In this document: in pieces, positions 1 to 12,056 of the stretch
Position numbering within the stretch: the stretch's first letter is position 1
Layout: each line of letters starts with the position of its first letter
Source: Petunia secreta
Lineage: Eukaryota; Streptophyta; Magnoliopsida; Solanales; Solanaceae
Length of the DNA: 64,000 nt
NCBI GenBank assembly: GCA_029990175.1
Contig: JARKIP010000011.1
Span: 8,494,001-8,558,000 of the forward strand
Direction of reading: 5' to 3'
Translations under genes and position numbers: made by a program
The notes under the pieces: generated by a model
The model's input: only the letters and a program-made list of their open reading frames with translations
What the model was told of the DNA's origin: nothing
Database searches by the model: none

Positions 1-309
1 GTGCTTATGCCGGTCATGTCATCGTATGACCAGGCGAATACGTCCTCATATTCTTTAAGAAACTCAATGTATCGCTTTTTATCCTCGACATTGAGATGCA
101 CACTGATCCTTGTCTCTTTCACGATTTCCTCATCTCCTAAGTTTATCACCTCAGTCTCTTCAAGGTTTGGCTTAGGTTTATTTTCGAATCTTTCAAATTC
201 TTCTTGTGTAGTCTCATCAAAATCATTATAATCAACTCTAGCTTCTCAAAGCTCCATTGTTTCATTATACGTTGCGATTGTAGACTCAATGGGATTATTA
301 GTATGAATG
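1..309 (-). pseudogene. Start of Ogre pol (exon after the intron), truncated by window edge
   Basis: This is the acidic N-terminal part of pol ahead of RT. Conceptual minus-strand translation contains YIEFLKEYEDVFAWSYDDM, the segment that precedes RT in Tat/Ogre polyproteins. The same segment occurs in the plus copy near 13390-13460. One in-frame TGA interrupts it shortly after the acceptor, near 250. The catalytic RT motifs are not in the window for this copy. Confidence 0.8.
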
Positions 310-513
310 CTGAAAAAGTAAGATATTGCAAAATTAAAAGATTAAAGCAAAGAGTTAAACAGGAAATAATGCGACATTTTATTTATGAATCCTTACAAAA
401 TAAAGTTTGTAGGGAATCATGTGCAATAGGAAAGGAAAAATGCAAACTCCACGACTTAGAGTCGGGTTTTATTTTAGAAAACATAAAAATAAGTTTTATC
501 CCCTCAGCTCTAC
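310..513 (-). other. Predicted Ogre pro-pol intron (204 bp)
   Basis: On the minus strand a donor CTTG/GTAGAGCTG overlaps the stop codon of the protease-G-patch frame, and an acceptor TTTTTCAG/CATTCA lies 204 bp downstream. Joining at these sites puts the G-patch frame in phase with the pol frame. The plus-strand Ogre has the same donor and acceptor words at 12965-13159 (195 bp). Ogre elements are known to have an intron here. Splicing itself is inferred. Confidence 0.75.
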
Positions 514-1919
514 CAAGCTCCACGGTAAGCTCGGGCCCAGTTGCTGATCCAGTTATTCAGTGCTGCTCCAGATCCAGCCTTTGTCAGTCCAGTAGGTTCA
601 ATATATTCTTCCAGGATCACACAATAGTCTTCATCAGCTATGAATAGATTTTGCATTCCTACCATCATATCCTCTTCAACATCAGTTACCTTTGGCTCCA
701 CTCCTTGTGCTGCGGACACCTCCCCCTTTCGGCCATCCAAGTATCCAGATGAGACGAAGATATGCAACAGAGTCTTAGTGCTTTTCTTATCGAACTTGAA
801 ATCCAGTGATGCTTCTTCCATGCTCTTTTCATAGGTCACAATGTACCCTATGCCAGCCTTCTCGTTGTTGGGCCTCATCACGATTCTGATTGGCTCGAGC
901 ATACCATCCAAGTTCTTGCCTAAACCTTTGCCCGGTTCATAGCCTTGCTTGATCATGATGCCTATAACCCAGTCTCCGGGCCACTTTACAGGCTGTGGGA
1001 GTACATATGGCTCCTTGATCACAACCTCCATAGGTTCAGGTGCTTTGGGTATCCGCACTTGCTTTCTCCTTGTTTCTTCAGAGATGCGTTTCCAATTGGG
1101 ACGAGCATTAGGTGAGTACATCAGCCGCTTCTCGGTCTTAGCTGGTAGGGTCTCACGAAATTCTCATGATGGCACTCCCCAGTCAGACATGATTGGCTCC
1201 CAGATCAAGTTCCTTCGTTCGTAGCCTTTACCTCGGCTATCCCAATAAGCACTGTAAAAGTTCCTCCTTCTTTCTTCAACCCCAGGCGGTGCGTTGACCA
1301 ACTTGGGAGTAAAGTGTGCAGTGTAGCCTCCTTGGACCGTGCTTGTGGGATTCCAACTTGAATTGTAACTCTTGCGACGTCCTCCTCGAGTGCCTTGTAG
1401 TGCTCCCACAAGTTCTACGGTATAGAATGTTTGCCTATCATGAGTATCTCCTTCAATTGTTGGTATGGTTTGCTCATTGTAGATAGAATTGTTCCCCTCA
1501 CCGAACACTGCTACCTTCTTATGATCCCTTTCAAACTTCACGGTTTGGTGCAATGTAGAAGGCACCGCACCAGCCATATGGTTCCAAGGTCTCCCTAGTA
1601 GCAGATTGTAGGAAGCAGAGATGTCCATGACATGGAACTCAGCAATGAACTCCACGGGACCAACTATGATAGTTAGGTCAATCTCCCCAATGGTGCTCCT
1701 TTGTGACCCATCAAATGCCTTCACCTTCATGTCGCTCTCCCTTATCTTGCTTTGGTCGATCCCCATTCTTTTCAGAGTGATGAACGGGCATATGTTCAGA
1801 CCAGAACCTCCGTCGATCAGAACTCTCCCTATGAACCAGTCTTTGCACTTGACAGTGACGTGCAAAGCTTTGTTGTGATTCAGCCCTTCAGGTGGTAGCT
1901 CATCTCCGTGAAAAGCAAT
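510..1919 (-). pseudogene. Ogre aspartic protease followed by G-patch domain
   Basis: The frame runs 1919 to 510 on the minus strand with one internal stop (TGA at 1164-1166, where the plus copy has TGG). The protease active site reads VLIDGGSGLNICP near 1800, with D-G-G where D-S/T-G is usual. A flap and LLLGRPW motif follow near 1590. Downstream is the G-patch core GYEPGKGLGKNLDG near 900-945, in a setting typical of Tat/Ogre elements. The G-patch is an RNA-binding glycine-rich module whose role in the element is not settled. The frame ends in a TAG that lies inside the predicted intron, so unspliced RNA would terminate here and spliced RNA would continue into pol. Confidence 0.85.
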
Positions 1920-3981
1920 TCAGTTGGCTTCCATGACTTGTCCAACCATCCTAGCCAGTTTCTCAACTGAAGTATCCACCGGAACATGTGCTTCATCCAA
2001 CACCTTCATCAAAGCACTTCGGTGACTCTCCGACTTGAGGAGCAAAGCCAAAACAGAGATTTGTGGTGGAGTTTTGCCCAAGTGCTCAACTACGGAGTAC
2101 TCCTTTTCTTGTACTTTCTTCCACGGTCCCTCGGATTCTTCCTCGCTAATGCCTCGTCTATCTTGAACAAGATGCTCGGGAGTGTAAATCCTCCCACTCC
2201 TAGTCATCCCTTTTGCGGCAACAGTCTCAGTTACAACCTTGTTCTTCTTCTCCCTTTCATAGTCCCAAGGTACCGCCTTGTCGCTGTATGGTGGAGCCAC
2301 ATCGACATAGAATTTGGGAGCCACTTCTACCTCAATGGGCTCCGATGCTGTAGCCGCTTGAGAAACTGAAGCGGTCGCTGGTGCATTTTCTTTCGCCTTG
2401 ACAATAGTCCCTTCCACGTTGCATTCCTCGTCCAATTCGATCAGGTTCACCCTATTGTCTCCATGATTAGGCAGAGGGTTGTTGTGCATGTTTGGAGTCT
2501 TCAGATGTATCACCTTTTGGTCGATCAAGTCTTGTATCTTGTCCCTCAAGGCATAGCACTTTTCACTATCGTGACCAGGTCCTCCAGAGTGATAGGCACA
2601 AATTTTGGTTTGATCAAAGTAAGGTGTCATTCTATCAGGCATTTTGAATGGCATGGATTCTATATGACCAGCTGCTTTTAGTCTCTCGAACAACTGAGTA
2701 CGAGATTCAGCCAATGGAGTGTAGTTCCTTTTGGGTCTTGGGTTGCTATTGGCGTGAGGCCTTGGTGAGTAAGTGTTGGTATTTCGGTAATTGGAACTTT
2801 GCGGGTATATTGGTCTTTGTGGTGGTGGTTTTGTTACATGGGCTGGGTGTTATAGACTGGGTAGGTGGATGTGGGTGGTATGTATGGGTAGGAGGGAGGA
2901 GGCGTTTGGTAGTAATGGTTGTGAGTAGGGGAGTGGTCAAGTGATGCGGCCACGAAGGAGACGTCGTCCTTCTTCTTTCTTGAGGCGGTAGTGCTACCAG
3001 CTTGTAAGGCTTTGTTAGCGGCTTGTAATGCGGCCATGCTAACAATCCTTCCAGTCTTGAGTCTATCTTCGACTGTGTCACCAATCTTGATCAATTCTCC
3101 GAACTTCTTGTCTTGCAGGTTCAACATCTTGTCGAAATAGACATCTTCTTGTATGCGGATGAAAGCCGCTACTATCTCAGCATCTTCCATGGGGGATTGG
3201 ACCTTGGCGGCTTCAGCCCTCCATCTAGTTGCGAACTCTTTAAAAGTCTCAGTGGGCTTCTTCTTCAGCGTCTCTAAGTAGAACCGATCGGGCATAGCGT
3301 CAGTGTTATGCCCAAAACTATCAACAAAGTCTCCAGCCATCGCTTCCCAACTCGTCCACTTCTTGGTTTGTTGCTTAGAATACCATACTAGTGCATCTCC
3401 AGTCAAACTGCAGTTGAACAGCTGCATACGAATCTTTTCGTCATGTCCAACCCCAATCAGCTTGTCACAGTAAAACCTTAAATGAGTCATTGGGTCTCCA
3501 CTGCCATCGAACATGTTGAACTTTAGTGTTTTGTAGCCTTCAGGTAGTTTCAAGTCAGGATACAAGCAGAGATCCACATAAGCTAAACCTCGGGTTCCCT
3601 TAGCGCCTTGGAGTTGTTTGATCTTTTGAACCAGGCATTGGACTTGTTCTTTGGTGCTGTCTTGGTCTTTCATAGTCCATGCGTACATTTCATGGTCCTT
3701 GGTAAGTGATGCAATGGTTTTGGTTTCGACGGTGAAGGCGGGTAAGTTGTGTTGTAGTGCTTTTGGTGGTGCAGTGTGGGTAGGGTAAGGAAGGTCTCTT
3801 TCGGGGTAAAGTAGATCTTTGCCGTGAGGGCGAGCAGTTTGGTTTGGTTCAGTGATCTCATCAGTATGGGGCAGAGGGATCCTATTTTCCAATTCAAGCA
3901 ACCTCTGCTCCAGCTTAGCGTAGTTTTCATAGGCAGTCATGCTTTGTTTCTCAGGAGTGCCAACCTTGTCGAACTCAGCCA
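1920..3981 (-). pseudogene. Ogre gag (capsid/nucleocapsid), broken
   Basis: The likely start is the ATG at 3981-3979 (MAEFDKVG), followed by a short coiled coil around LEQRLLELENR. The retrotransposon gag core is clear around 3290-3560 (LRFYCDKLIGVG, GDALVWYSKQQ, FATRWRAEA). A proline/tyrosine-rich tail ends in a stop at about 2834. Coding resumes in another frame at 2714 with a C-H-H-C-like segment (CAYHSGGPGHDSEKCYALRD) near 2570-2620, which resembles a degenerate zinc knuckle, and a TGA at 1920 separates it from protease. Gag would form the virus-like particle and package element RNA. The frame break and stops make this copy non-functional. Confidence 0.85.
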
Positions 3982-4299
3982 TGATATTTCGTCTCATCCT
4001 TGTCCTTGTAGGTAAACGGGGAGGTGTTGGGATCGATCCTTTTGACCTCAACAGGTATTGCGGCGCGGCCAGAATGCACAAACCAAACTTTCAAGGACTT
4101 GGGAACTGACCCATAAAAACAAAAAGAGATAATGTGAGTATAGGTTAGTTTGAATAAAATCGCGTCCTATCATGCATGGGACCTTTTTTATGCCAGAGGT
4201 AGGCCTATCGCGGATTTGAAGTAACGTTTGCACCAAACACATCATTTCGTTTAAATAAACATGATCATCACCTGTCTAAAACCCAAAAATAACAAAATT

Positions 4300-6040
4300 T
4301 TATTTAATTTGCTTGGCTTTATTAGAACCACTAACAACTCGATTAATATGAAAATGACAATAAAGAAAGGACAAGACGACTTGACTCCATATGACTAGAC
4401 TAGGTGCCAAGCAAAAGACTTCAAGTTCAAACATCAGCTCCAGCGTCTTCCTTCTCCTTCTACTCTTTGGCTTTCTCTTTGGGTTTATGAGCCAGACTAA
4501 TGAGCGAAGTATCAGCAAAATTTCCAACAAGTCTTTCCCATCCTCCATGTCACCCAGAGCCTTTATTAGGAACTCACAAATTTCCAACCCTCTTGCTTCC
4601 TTCTCTTCCAGTGGTACTGACTTAAAATATTCTCCCCATCCTTTAAGCAAATCTTTCAAATTCCCAGCAGCTTGCCTTGCAGTCATGACCTTGCCGGTCC
4701 ATGCTTGAGTTCGTCCCCTTTGATCTTATCTTTGTATTGTCTCCTCATCTCTCTTTCTTGTGTCACCCTTAACTCCTTCCTTTCATTGGTTAAACTCTTG
4801 TTTCAGCAACATTTGGAGCTTTGGCTTTCCTTTTTAGTGTAGTCTTGGACCGATACTTTGCCTTATCTTCACTGAGCCATTGAGGGTAAGCCAGGGTAGC
4901 TGTGGGGTTTATCCTGCTATCTCGACCACGGCAAAACTGCATAGTAAGCCTTTTCTCCCACATCGTCAATATGGTGAGAACCATCAGATGTTCGATGTCC
5001 TTTATATCGACGTTGAAACTTCTTCCCTCGGTCAACTGCGGAATTTTTTGTGTCATGCCCACTTGCCAAAGGATCCTTAGAGGAACATAGTGATGAGTTC
5101 CTCGGAATCCAATCAACTTCAAGAAGTGATGTCTTGACCTTGTATGGAGACAACGAAGCCAGCACAATGTTCAATCACCCATTGCACCTCTTGTAATTCC
5201 TCGAGCTTGGCATACCAACCTTCCATGTTTGCGGGGTATTCACATGCCACTGTTCCAGCCATACGGGTGCTATGTGAACGGATTCCTCCTTGCCAAGAGG
5301 GTTTTGGCGACACCAGACTGACAGGGACACTGTGCAAGTGCTCTATCTACCAGATTTCCAGCAACAGACTACAACCTTCGAAAAAGCCCCCACCTCTCCT
5401 ACATTTGGTCAAAGCCCTATCAACTTCTCCCAAAATCATCAGAACCAAGCTTACTCGACGTTTGAAGGCACCTTTCTGCAGCCCCCCTACTACTCTTCCG
5501 AGCCTTATGTCAATCTTGCCTTCTTTCTCGGCCATGCTTCCAAGAAAAGCAATGATGAAAGCATTGGATTCAATCCATTCCCAATCTTGAACTTCCCACG
5601 CCCCATTCCATTCGTGTCTAAGTGTTGGATCTCCAAACCTAGAGTGCAAGTATTCCAACATGACTTTTTTTATCGGTCACTCCCTCGGCATATGGATCAT
5701 AAGGGGCTCCCAGCAGTTCTATGAACTCCTTAGGCTCCACGTCTCGAGGATAAATCATGGTCTCGGGTCAAGGCTCTAACCCTTCTAGTCCTCCAAATTC
5801 TTCCAACATCGGTGCCAACTCGAAGCCATTATAATGAAACATAGCCCTTTTGTAGTCCCAGAAATGTGTAGCAGCTTTAACCAAACCAGCCACAGCAGTG
5901 TAGTTCTTGAGGGCTATCAATTTCCCCAACATATTTTGGACATGAGCTTTGCTGACAACGGCTAAATCTTCTCACCAAAGTCTGATCAAGTGAGGAGGTC
6001 GGGAAACGAACCCAAATTGGAGAGTACCGTTTCCAGCCAT
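4300..6040 (-). pseudogene. Second Ogre ORF1-like region (ORF1b), between ORF1 and gag
   Basis: A minus-strand frame begins MAGNGTLQFGFVSR at 6040 and has frameshifts and stops. Recognisable pieces are ATHFWDYKRAMFHYNG and ELAPMLEEFGGL near 5780-5880, IIAFLGSMAEKEGKID near 5520-5570, and a basic C-terminus (RKPKSRRRRK) near 4460-4500. The order W-x-D-L, L-G-x-L, F-W-D, E-L-x-P-x-L-E-E-x-G-G matches ORF1a at 6247-7901, so the two look paralogous. This resembles the plant family listed as DUF7745, of unknown function and common in Ogre ORF1. Its position as an extra gene between ORF1 and gag is unusual. Family naming is from memory. Confidence 0.6.
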
Positions 6041-6246
6041 AGTCTGAAAACAAAATAAGAAAAGGTAAAGACCAAAACATCCTTATAGTTTTGATCATGC
6101 TTAAACAGACAATCAATGTTTTGTACAAACGTTTCTTCGGATCAATGCAGAGATGCAATTTGTCATTTTTCAGGTTAAAAACCCCTTTGATATTTGGCGT
6201 AGGTTTACTAATGGACTATTACATGCCAGCCTTCCTAGGTTTGTCA

Positions 6247-7901
6247 TTATGCAAAAGAATAAATACGCATTTTATGGCCAATTATTCTCATAAATTCCCC
6301 TAAAATTTGAAAATCAGTACATGACAATAGTTTTGGAAAAGTAAAATACAAAAGAAGAAATGAAAATAACACTTTGACTGGGCAACACGCTCCTCCCCTT
6401 AGTTTGGATCTTTTTGCTTCTCGCGTGATTTCCTTGACTTCTTCCATAGCTTTGGTTAAGTATCCTTTGGATGCTACCAAGTGTAGGATGTCTACCTCTG
6501 CACACTCTGAATTCCATTGCTCAAATATTGTCTCCAATGCCTCTGTTTTTTCCTCTAGTTCCAAGGTACGCTTCTTCCACACCTCAATGTCTTCTTTGTT
6601 TTCCTTATCTATCTCGGCCGCTTTCAATATGAATTATCGGTACCGAATTCGAGCCTCCGCCTCACGATCTCTTATGTTATTTCCACGACTTGGCCGCACT
6701 ACCACATTTCCCTTTATACTAGAGCGTAACCTGCTTTTGTAGTTTGGTTTGCATCCAACGTTGTATCTATCAGGCGCTAGCAACGCTTCTTCCATGACTT
6801 GTCTTCCTTCCCATGACTTCCTAATGCTCTTGATCCTTGGAACAACATCTTCAGTGTAGTCGAACTGATAATCTTTCGTGTCTGGTATCAATGGTATGAT
6901 TTTCTTCCTCCTAGGTTGCCTCATTACTCTTAATGGCTGGTAAGGTTGAAGGCCTCTCAACCCCATAAGTATCACAAAGGATGCCTTCTCAGAACTAATG
7001 ATTAAATCTGATGAAGGAAACTAAGTGAACATCAACTGAATGGAGATGGAGTCCTCTGTTATGTTTTCAAATAATCTTACCCATTTCTCTCTGCTGCTTG
7101 GCTGTTTGAATTTTGAAACCCCATACCGTTCCCCAATCAAATAATTGTAACCAGCTGGTTTAGAAAAGGCTTGCACACCTCTTGCTTTCCTTAAATGTTC
7201 TTTGAACCATGCTTATAGTAGAAGATTACACCCTTGGAAGTATCTCGCTCCTTTCTTGTAACAACCCAAAGCTCGGTAGATGTCTGCTACTATCATAGGA
7301 ACTATGGTATAACGATAACCATCAATTCCATCGAACACTGCATCGGTAACCATGACAAGTCTTTAACATATGTCCTGACTTGAACTCTCGAGAAAACCAT
7401 CACTCCTAAGAAACAAATAGCAAATGCAAGTTGTCTAGCCCTCCTCCAAACACCATAGGACTCGAACTCCTTCTTATGACTATCATATGCCTTCAAATGC
7501 CCAAACCGATTGTGAAAATAGGAAAAGGGGATCTTCTTTTGTTGTAAAAATCCCACATCCACACTTGCTACCATCCCTAACTTCTTGACGCTAGGTGCTA
7601 GTATGCGACCCCCTTGAAAACGATGTTTATCTAACCCCGAGTGTGAAACAAACCCCCCTATTTCTTCTAACAAAGGCGTTAACTCGACATCCCCAAACCT
7701 AAACACGTTCAATTCTTAATCCCAAAATGACACTGATGCTTCGATCATCTCCCTATATGGTTCCATTTCTATTAGTGAAACCAAATCACCCAAGTGTTGA
7801 CGTACTTCAGTTTGCTCTCCTAGTGATAAGTTGTTCCACCAACTAGTTAACAAAGGAGGTGCGCCCATAGTCATTCCAAAACGATGAAACTTTTGACTCA
7901 T
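6247..7901 (-). pseudogene. Ogre ORF1 (DUF7745-like protein), broken
   Basis: The start is the ATG at 7901 (MSQKFHRFGMTMGAPPLL), the first long frame after the leader. Segments follow in order: LTSWWNNLSLGEQTEV, VSFWD then a stop, FRFGDVELTPLLEEIGGF near 7660-7710, FSYFHNRFG near 7520, a frameshift near 7330, an SRLRSSIKG-containing basic stretch near 6710, and a coiled-coil C-terminus (KRTLELEEKTEALETIFEQW) near 6510-6590. Proteins of this type occupy the ORF1 position of Ogre elements and have no established function. At least two stops and one frameshift show it is dead in this copy. Confidence 0.7.
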
Positions 7902-8516
7902 TGTGACCTAAAAAATAAAGAAGGAACAAAATTTAAAACCCCGTCCCCTTTGAGAATAATTGAACAAATCAAAATGAGTTTTCATTCTTGTCTCACTTTT
8001 TTTTTTCTTTTTCTTTTCTCTCAAATGCACATAATCATGTCCAAACGTCCCTTTGGGGTCAGAAAACCTTTTAGGTAGCTTGGACAAGTTGAAACTAGAC
8101 GGCTCACGGGGAGTCCCTCCTATGGCATGATGCATGCTTATTACAATAGAAGATTGGTGTAATCCTAGACACGGTTCCCCAAGGCGGACGACTGAGGAGT
8201 GGGATCATTTGAAATTGTTGGTTGTACCATGGACCAACTATATTCCAACATGTATTTCTTAAAAGGTATTTTGATGGTGAAACGACCGTGGGATCCACGT
8301 AATCACCATGTGTGTGTGAAGTGTCGTTTCCAGGAGTGGGGGAGTATGAGTGGAGTATGCAAAATGTCACATAAATAGTACAATAAATAAATATAGTAAA
8401 AGAAAGAAAAAACAAAAAAGGAAACCAAGTTAGTACAACAATGATAATAATGAATAAAAAAATAATAATTAAATAAATCTCAAAAATAAAGACTCGTTGT
8501 GGTTAGGACTTTCAGT
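7902..8516 (-). other. Untranslated leader between PBS and ORF1 of the minus Ogre
   Basis: No coding signal is visible. The segment contains A/T-rich runs (a pyrimidine-rich run near 7998-8020 and a polyA-rich run near 8395-8425 on the plus strand). It would be the RNA leader carrying dimerisation and packaging signals, which I cannot point to. Confidence 0.5.
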
Positions 8517-8535
8517 ATCCCCAGCTGAGTCGCCA
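8517..8535 (-). promoter_or_regulatory. Primer-binding site of the minus Ogre
   Basis: Three bases inside the LTR end, the minus strand reads TGGCGACTCAGCTGGGGAT. This is the form I recall for Ogre/Tat elements, reported as complementary to a tRNA-Arg 3' end. The CCA-complement TGG at the start and the 3-nt spacing to the LTR are as expected. The exact tRNA was not verified. Confidence 0.8.
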
Positions 8536-8538
8536 TTC

Positions 8539-11500
8539 TGTCATACCCGATTTTGGACTCAACTCGAGGCGAGTCGGGTTTTGGATTTGACTGGGTGAAC
8601 TCATCTGAGTTTATGATGTTGGAGTCGCCACCTAATATAATTTCTAAGGCGTATTAGGTCACCTAAGGTCTAAAATCAAGTTAAATAAGTCGATTAGTCC
8701 TTTTCAGAGATCCTATGTGGGTAAGAAATCCAAATGACTCAGGGAAGAAGGTGTTAGGCACTTTCCCGAGTCCCACAAAAAGTGGTTACTGTCCGGGTCT
8801 TAATTTTGGGATATAAACAGTGTATATTGTCATACTAACTTGGGAATTTCACATTTTAACTAAGGTATAATATACTTACATATGCAAACCAAATAACTTG
8901 CACATTCGTCCTATGTTTAAGCCTGATCGTGTTTACGGCCTCTAATGTCACAAGCCTAATCGTAAACAAGTCCTATCATACAAATGGATGTTCAATCTTG
9001 ACTTACACAAACAATTAACATATGCGGAAAAGGATATTCATAAATAGTCTATTTTGCAAGTAAAATTCAGATTTTAGCAAAAGGACAAAAGAGATTTTGT
9101 TTTAAAGCAAAGTGTCGGCTAATTTAGGGTCGGCGTGACTCGTCATTAATTGTCGAGCCCTAACCTTAATGGCCTTTTTGTGTAAGGGCTGTCGCACATA
9201 ATAGTAGGTATATGTAAATATATACATGCAAATACATGATCTAAATGATGGTTTACTTCAAAATATATAGTTTTAAAGCGTATAAACGACCCCGAGTACT
9301 TTATACACCCCTATACATTATTAGATTAGTGTATAAGGGCATAAGTAGTGGTCCAAATTGATTTATGCACATAAAGGGCCTGTTTTGAAAATATTATTGG
9401 GCCCAGATCATTCATACAAAATAGGGGGCAGATTCTATGTTCTCAAAAGTAGTTCAATTTAAGCTCAGATAACACAAATAGCCCCTGTCAAGTGATTTTC
9501 CGATTAAAGCAGTGAGTTTTCTCAATATTTTCGAACCTCAATGTACTGTTCTCATTCACAGGTTATGTAAGTTTAAGAAATAGCATGCAATTGTCAGTTT
9601 CAATGTCAAAGGATGCTTTGTAAAGTCCTAAATGTCATGTTTTGTAACACATAGGAGTAAAGGGTTAAAGAATAAGCCCCTGGATGGCTATGCACACACT
9701 GTCAACCCCTGTTTTAATGTATACAGGCAGGGAATCCTAGAATGTACATGAAATGGGACAGTCTCTAAGGGAAAGTCATAAAGCAGAGGTTCAATAGTAC
9801 TTTAAACAGTTCATTCAGCCATAGTTTTACCCAAGGAAGTAAGGAGCTTCTTCCGAACTTTTAAACTCACTAAAGGGAATGTAACTACAACCCAGTTACC
9901 TTGGTATAAGCTGCAAAAAAAAGGTCAGCAGGGGAAAAAAGGGAAGGGGAAAGCCTGGACCTAAAAAGAAAAAGATCTGCCAGGAGTAGGTGCAGTTAGG
10001 CACCTTTGCTATGCTTCATAGATGTGCAAACAAGTCATACCGGTGATTTAAAAGGAACACGGATGGGGTAAGATCATGCTAAGGAAACACACACACACAC
10101 AGAGGTACTAAGCAATAAGGAAAGCATTATGATTTTGATTGCAATTGGAAATCATTGACAGAAAGTGCAGACACTACCCAAGGCACTCTTGAACCAGAGC
10201 ATGGCATAATACATTAATGGTTTTAATCAGGATATTATAAGAGTATGCCATAAATATGCAGAAAGTAATAGGCTATCAGGGAAGAGGATGAATACCTTTA
10301 AGTACTGTGAGATTGAATGCAAACAGAAAAGAGGATATGCAAGAACCAGCACCCAAGCTATAAGCAACAGCCTCCAAAGAAACAAGCAAACAGAGAGAGT
10401 GGAATGCCAGAAAATTAATGCAGGTCTCCCTTTTATTTTAGGTGTATCAGTGTATTCCTGGATTTTTTAGTTTCCAGAAACTTGTGCTTCAGTCGAGGAG
10501 AAGAAGATTTTATATAGGCCTAGTCTAGGGTCTTTAACAATTCAAATTTTGATGTAAAAAGGTAAAATTTTAAAGAAGAAAAGGAAAGATTATGCTATTA
10601 ATCTGAGGGAATCAATTTCCCATGATCAAAGCCTGTTAGAAAATCAGAAGGGGAAGGAAAAGTATTCCTTCCAAGTTTAAAAGATACCCTTAGGTGGACT
10701 TGCCAAGAATAAACCAATCAAACCCCTAGTTTTAGGTAAACTCAATCCTAAACTAAACATGATTTTCCCCCTTTTCAAACTTAACATAGTCCAGGTTCAA
10801 GATTAATCCGTTCACAAGTTTAAAAATTGAAAATAATTTCCCGGATTTCAAAGGTATTATACTAACTTCCAATTATAGATTTCAATCAAAAAGATTTAAC
10901 TAAATCACTTTCAAAAACCCTAAACATGCAAAATCAGATTGTCCATTTTAAATTCAAACATACCATCATGTAGGATCATGCATTCTGGTAAGGTAAAGGC
11001 CATGCAGACTGTGACAAACAGGAGCAAACATAATTTCAAGCAAAACAAGGATTTCCAGCTTACCTAATCAATAGCAATAATCTAATATGCTAGTCATGGT
11101 TATACTAAGCTCAGTATCAGTGTCCAAATTAGCATTATGAGCAGAGACTACCACGTACTAATTTTTAACCCTAATTGATTCGAGAAATCACAACAAAGCA
11201 ATGATAAAAATATTGAACCAACTAGGCTAGTCTAGGTCTAAAGTCACGTAGGAACAATTAAAGACAAAGGAAAAATAGGGGGCAAAGAGGGGTACCAGTT
11301 AGGACTTGAATCGGGTCGGGTCAAGTCGACCCGCTTCTAATTAGGGTTACAAGGAAGAAAACTCACCCCTTCTCAGTGTTCATGTTATCCTAAAACAAAC
11401 GGAGCCCCATCGGAGGTGTTTCCAGGCGGTGGCGATTCAGTCAACATAGGGTTACGTTTGCCCTCATCCAAACCCCATCAAAAATGTGTGGGTTGTGTTG

Positions 11501-12056
11501 CGGACGACGAGGGGAAAACGACTACACCGGTTTCCCCAACTTTCATTGGCTGACTTGGCTGAAAAGGCCATCGATGGTGATGGCGATTGAAATCGCCAAG
11601 AAAGGAGAGAGAGAGAGTCGGGGACATGGGCGTGGGGGAAATGAAAAGGGGAGGGGGGTCGCGTGTAGGTATGGATAAAAGGAAATCAAATATGGGCCGT
11701 TGGAGCGTCTACGTGGACGATCAAGATCAATCCACGTAGGCAGGTGACGTGTAAAAAAAACTGATGTGTGTGCCTTGTGTGCATATATGTGTATATATGC
11801 GTATATATGTATATATGCGTATAAATAGTATGTAAATAGGTATAAAATGGTATAAAAATTATAGGAAGTAATCGCAAAAAATTGTAAAGAAATAGCTATG
11901 GCTTGAGACGACACTTTGAAAATGGTCTTAATTGTCAGACTACCACGAGGAAATAATTTGAAAAGAATAGACGAGGTAGGACTGGGTATACAATCGTGTG
12001 TAAGTTTTGAGAACTGTTGACTTTGAAAATAGGAGGGACAAAACTGAGTGTCAACA
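8539..12056 (-). repeat. 5' LTR of the minus Ogre (3518 bp)
   Basis: On the minus strand it starts TGTTGACACTCAGTTTTGTC and ends GGGTATGACA, giving TG...CA ends. Its length is within 4 bp of the plus Ogre 3' LTR (3522 bp), but the sequences are clearly diverged. A TATATAAA box sits about 1.54 kb into the LTR. A copy of TGGCGACTC, the first nine bases of the PBS, lies about 85 bp before the 3' end. No genes are present inside, and short ORFs here are chance. Confidence 0.9.
10509..10516 (-). promoter_or_regulatory. Putative TATA box of the minus Ogre LTR
   Basis: TATATAAA on the minus strand lies about 1.54 kb from the LTR start. The plus Ogre LTR has TATATAAA at about 1.60 kb (19266-19273), each followed by a similar AGTCT-containing context. 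The conserved position supports a U3/R core promoter. Confidence 0.55.

Larger units (their letters stand above)
1..12056 (-). mobile_element. Ogre/Tat-lineage Ty3/gypsy retrotransposon, minus copy, 5' part
   Basis: Reading the minus strand from 12056 downward gives a 3.5-kb 5' LTR, a primer-binding site, two ORF1-like regions, gag, protease plus G-patch, a short intron and the start of pol, which runs off the left edge. An extra ORF ahead of gag, a G-patch after protease, an intron before RT and multi-kilobase LTRs are the known hallmarks of Ogre elements in the Tat branch. RT, RNase H, integrase and the 3' LTR must lie left of position 1. The right end abuts the protease region of the plus-strand Ogre at 12057, so this copy inserted into that one. 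Scattered stops show it is no longer fully coding. Confidence 0.9.
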
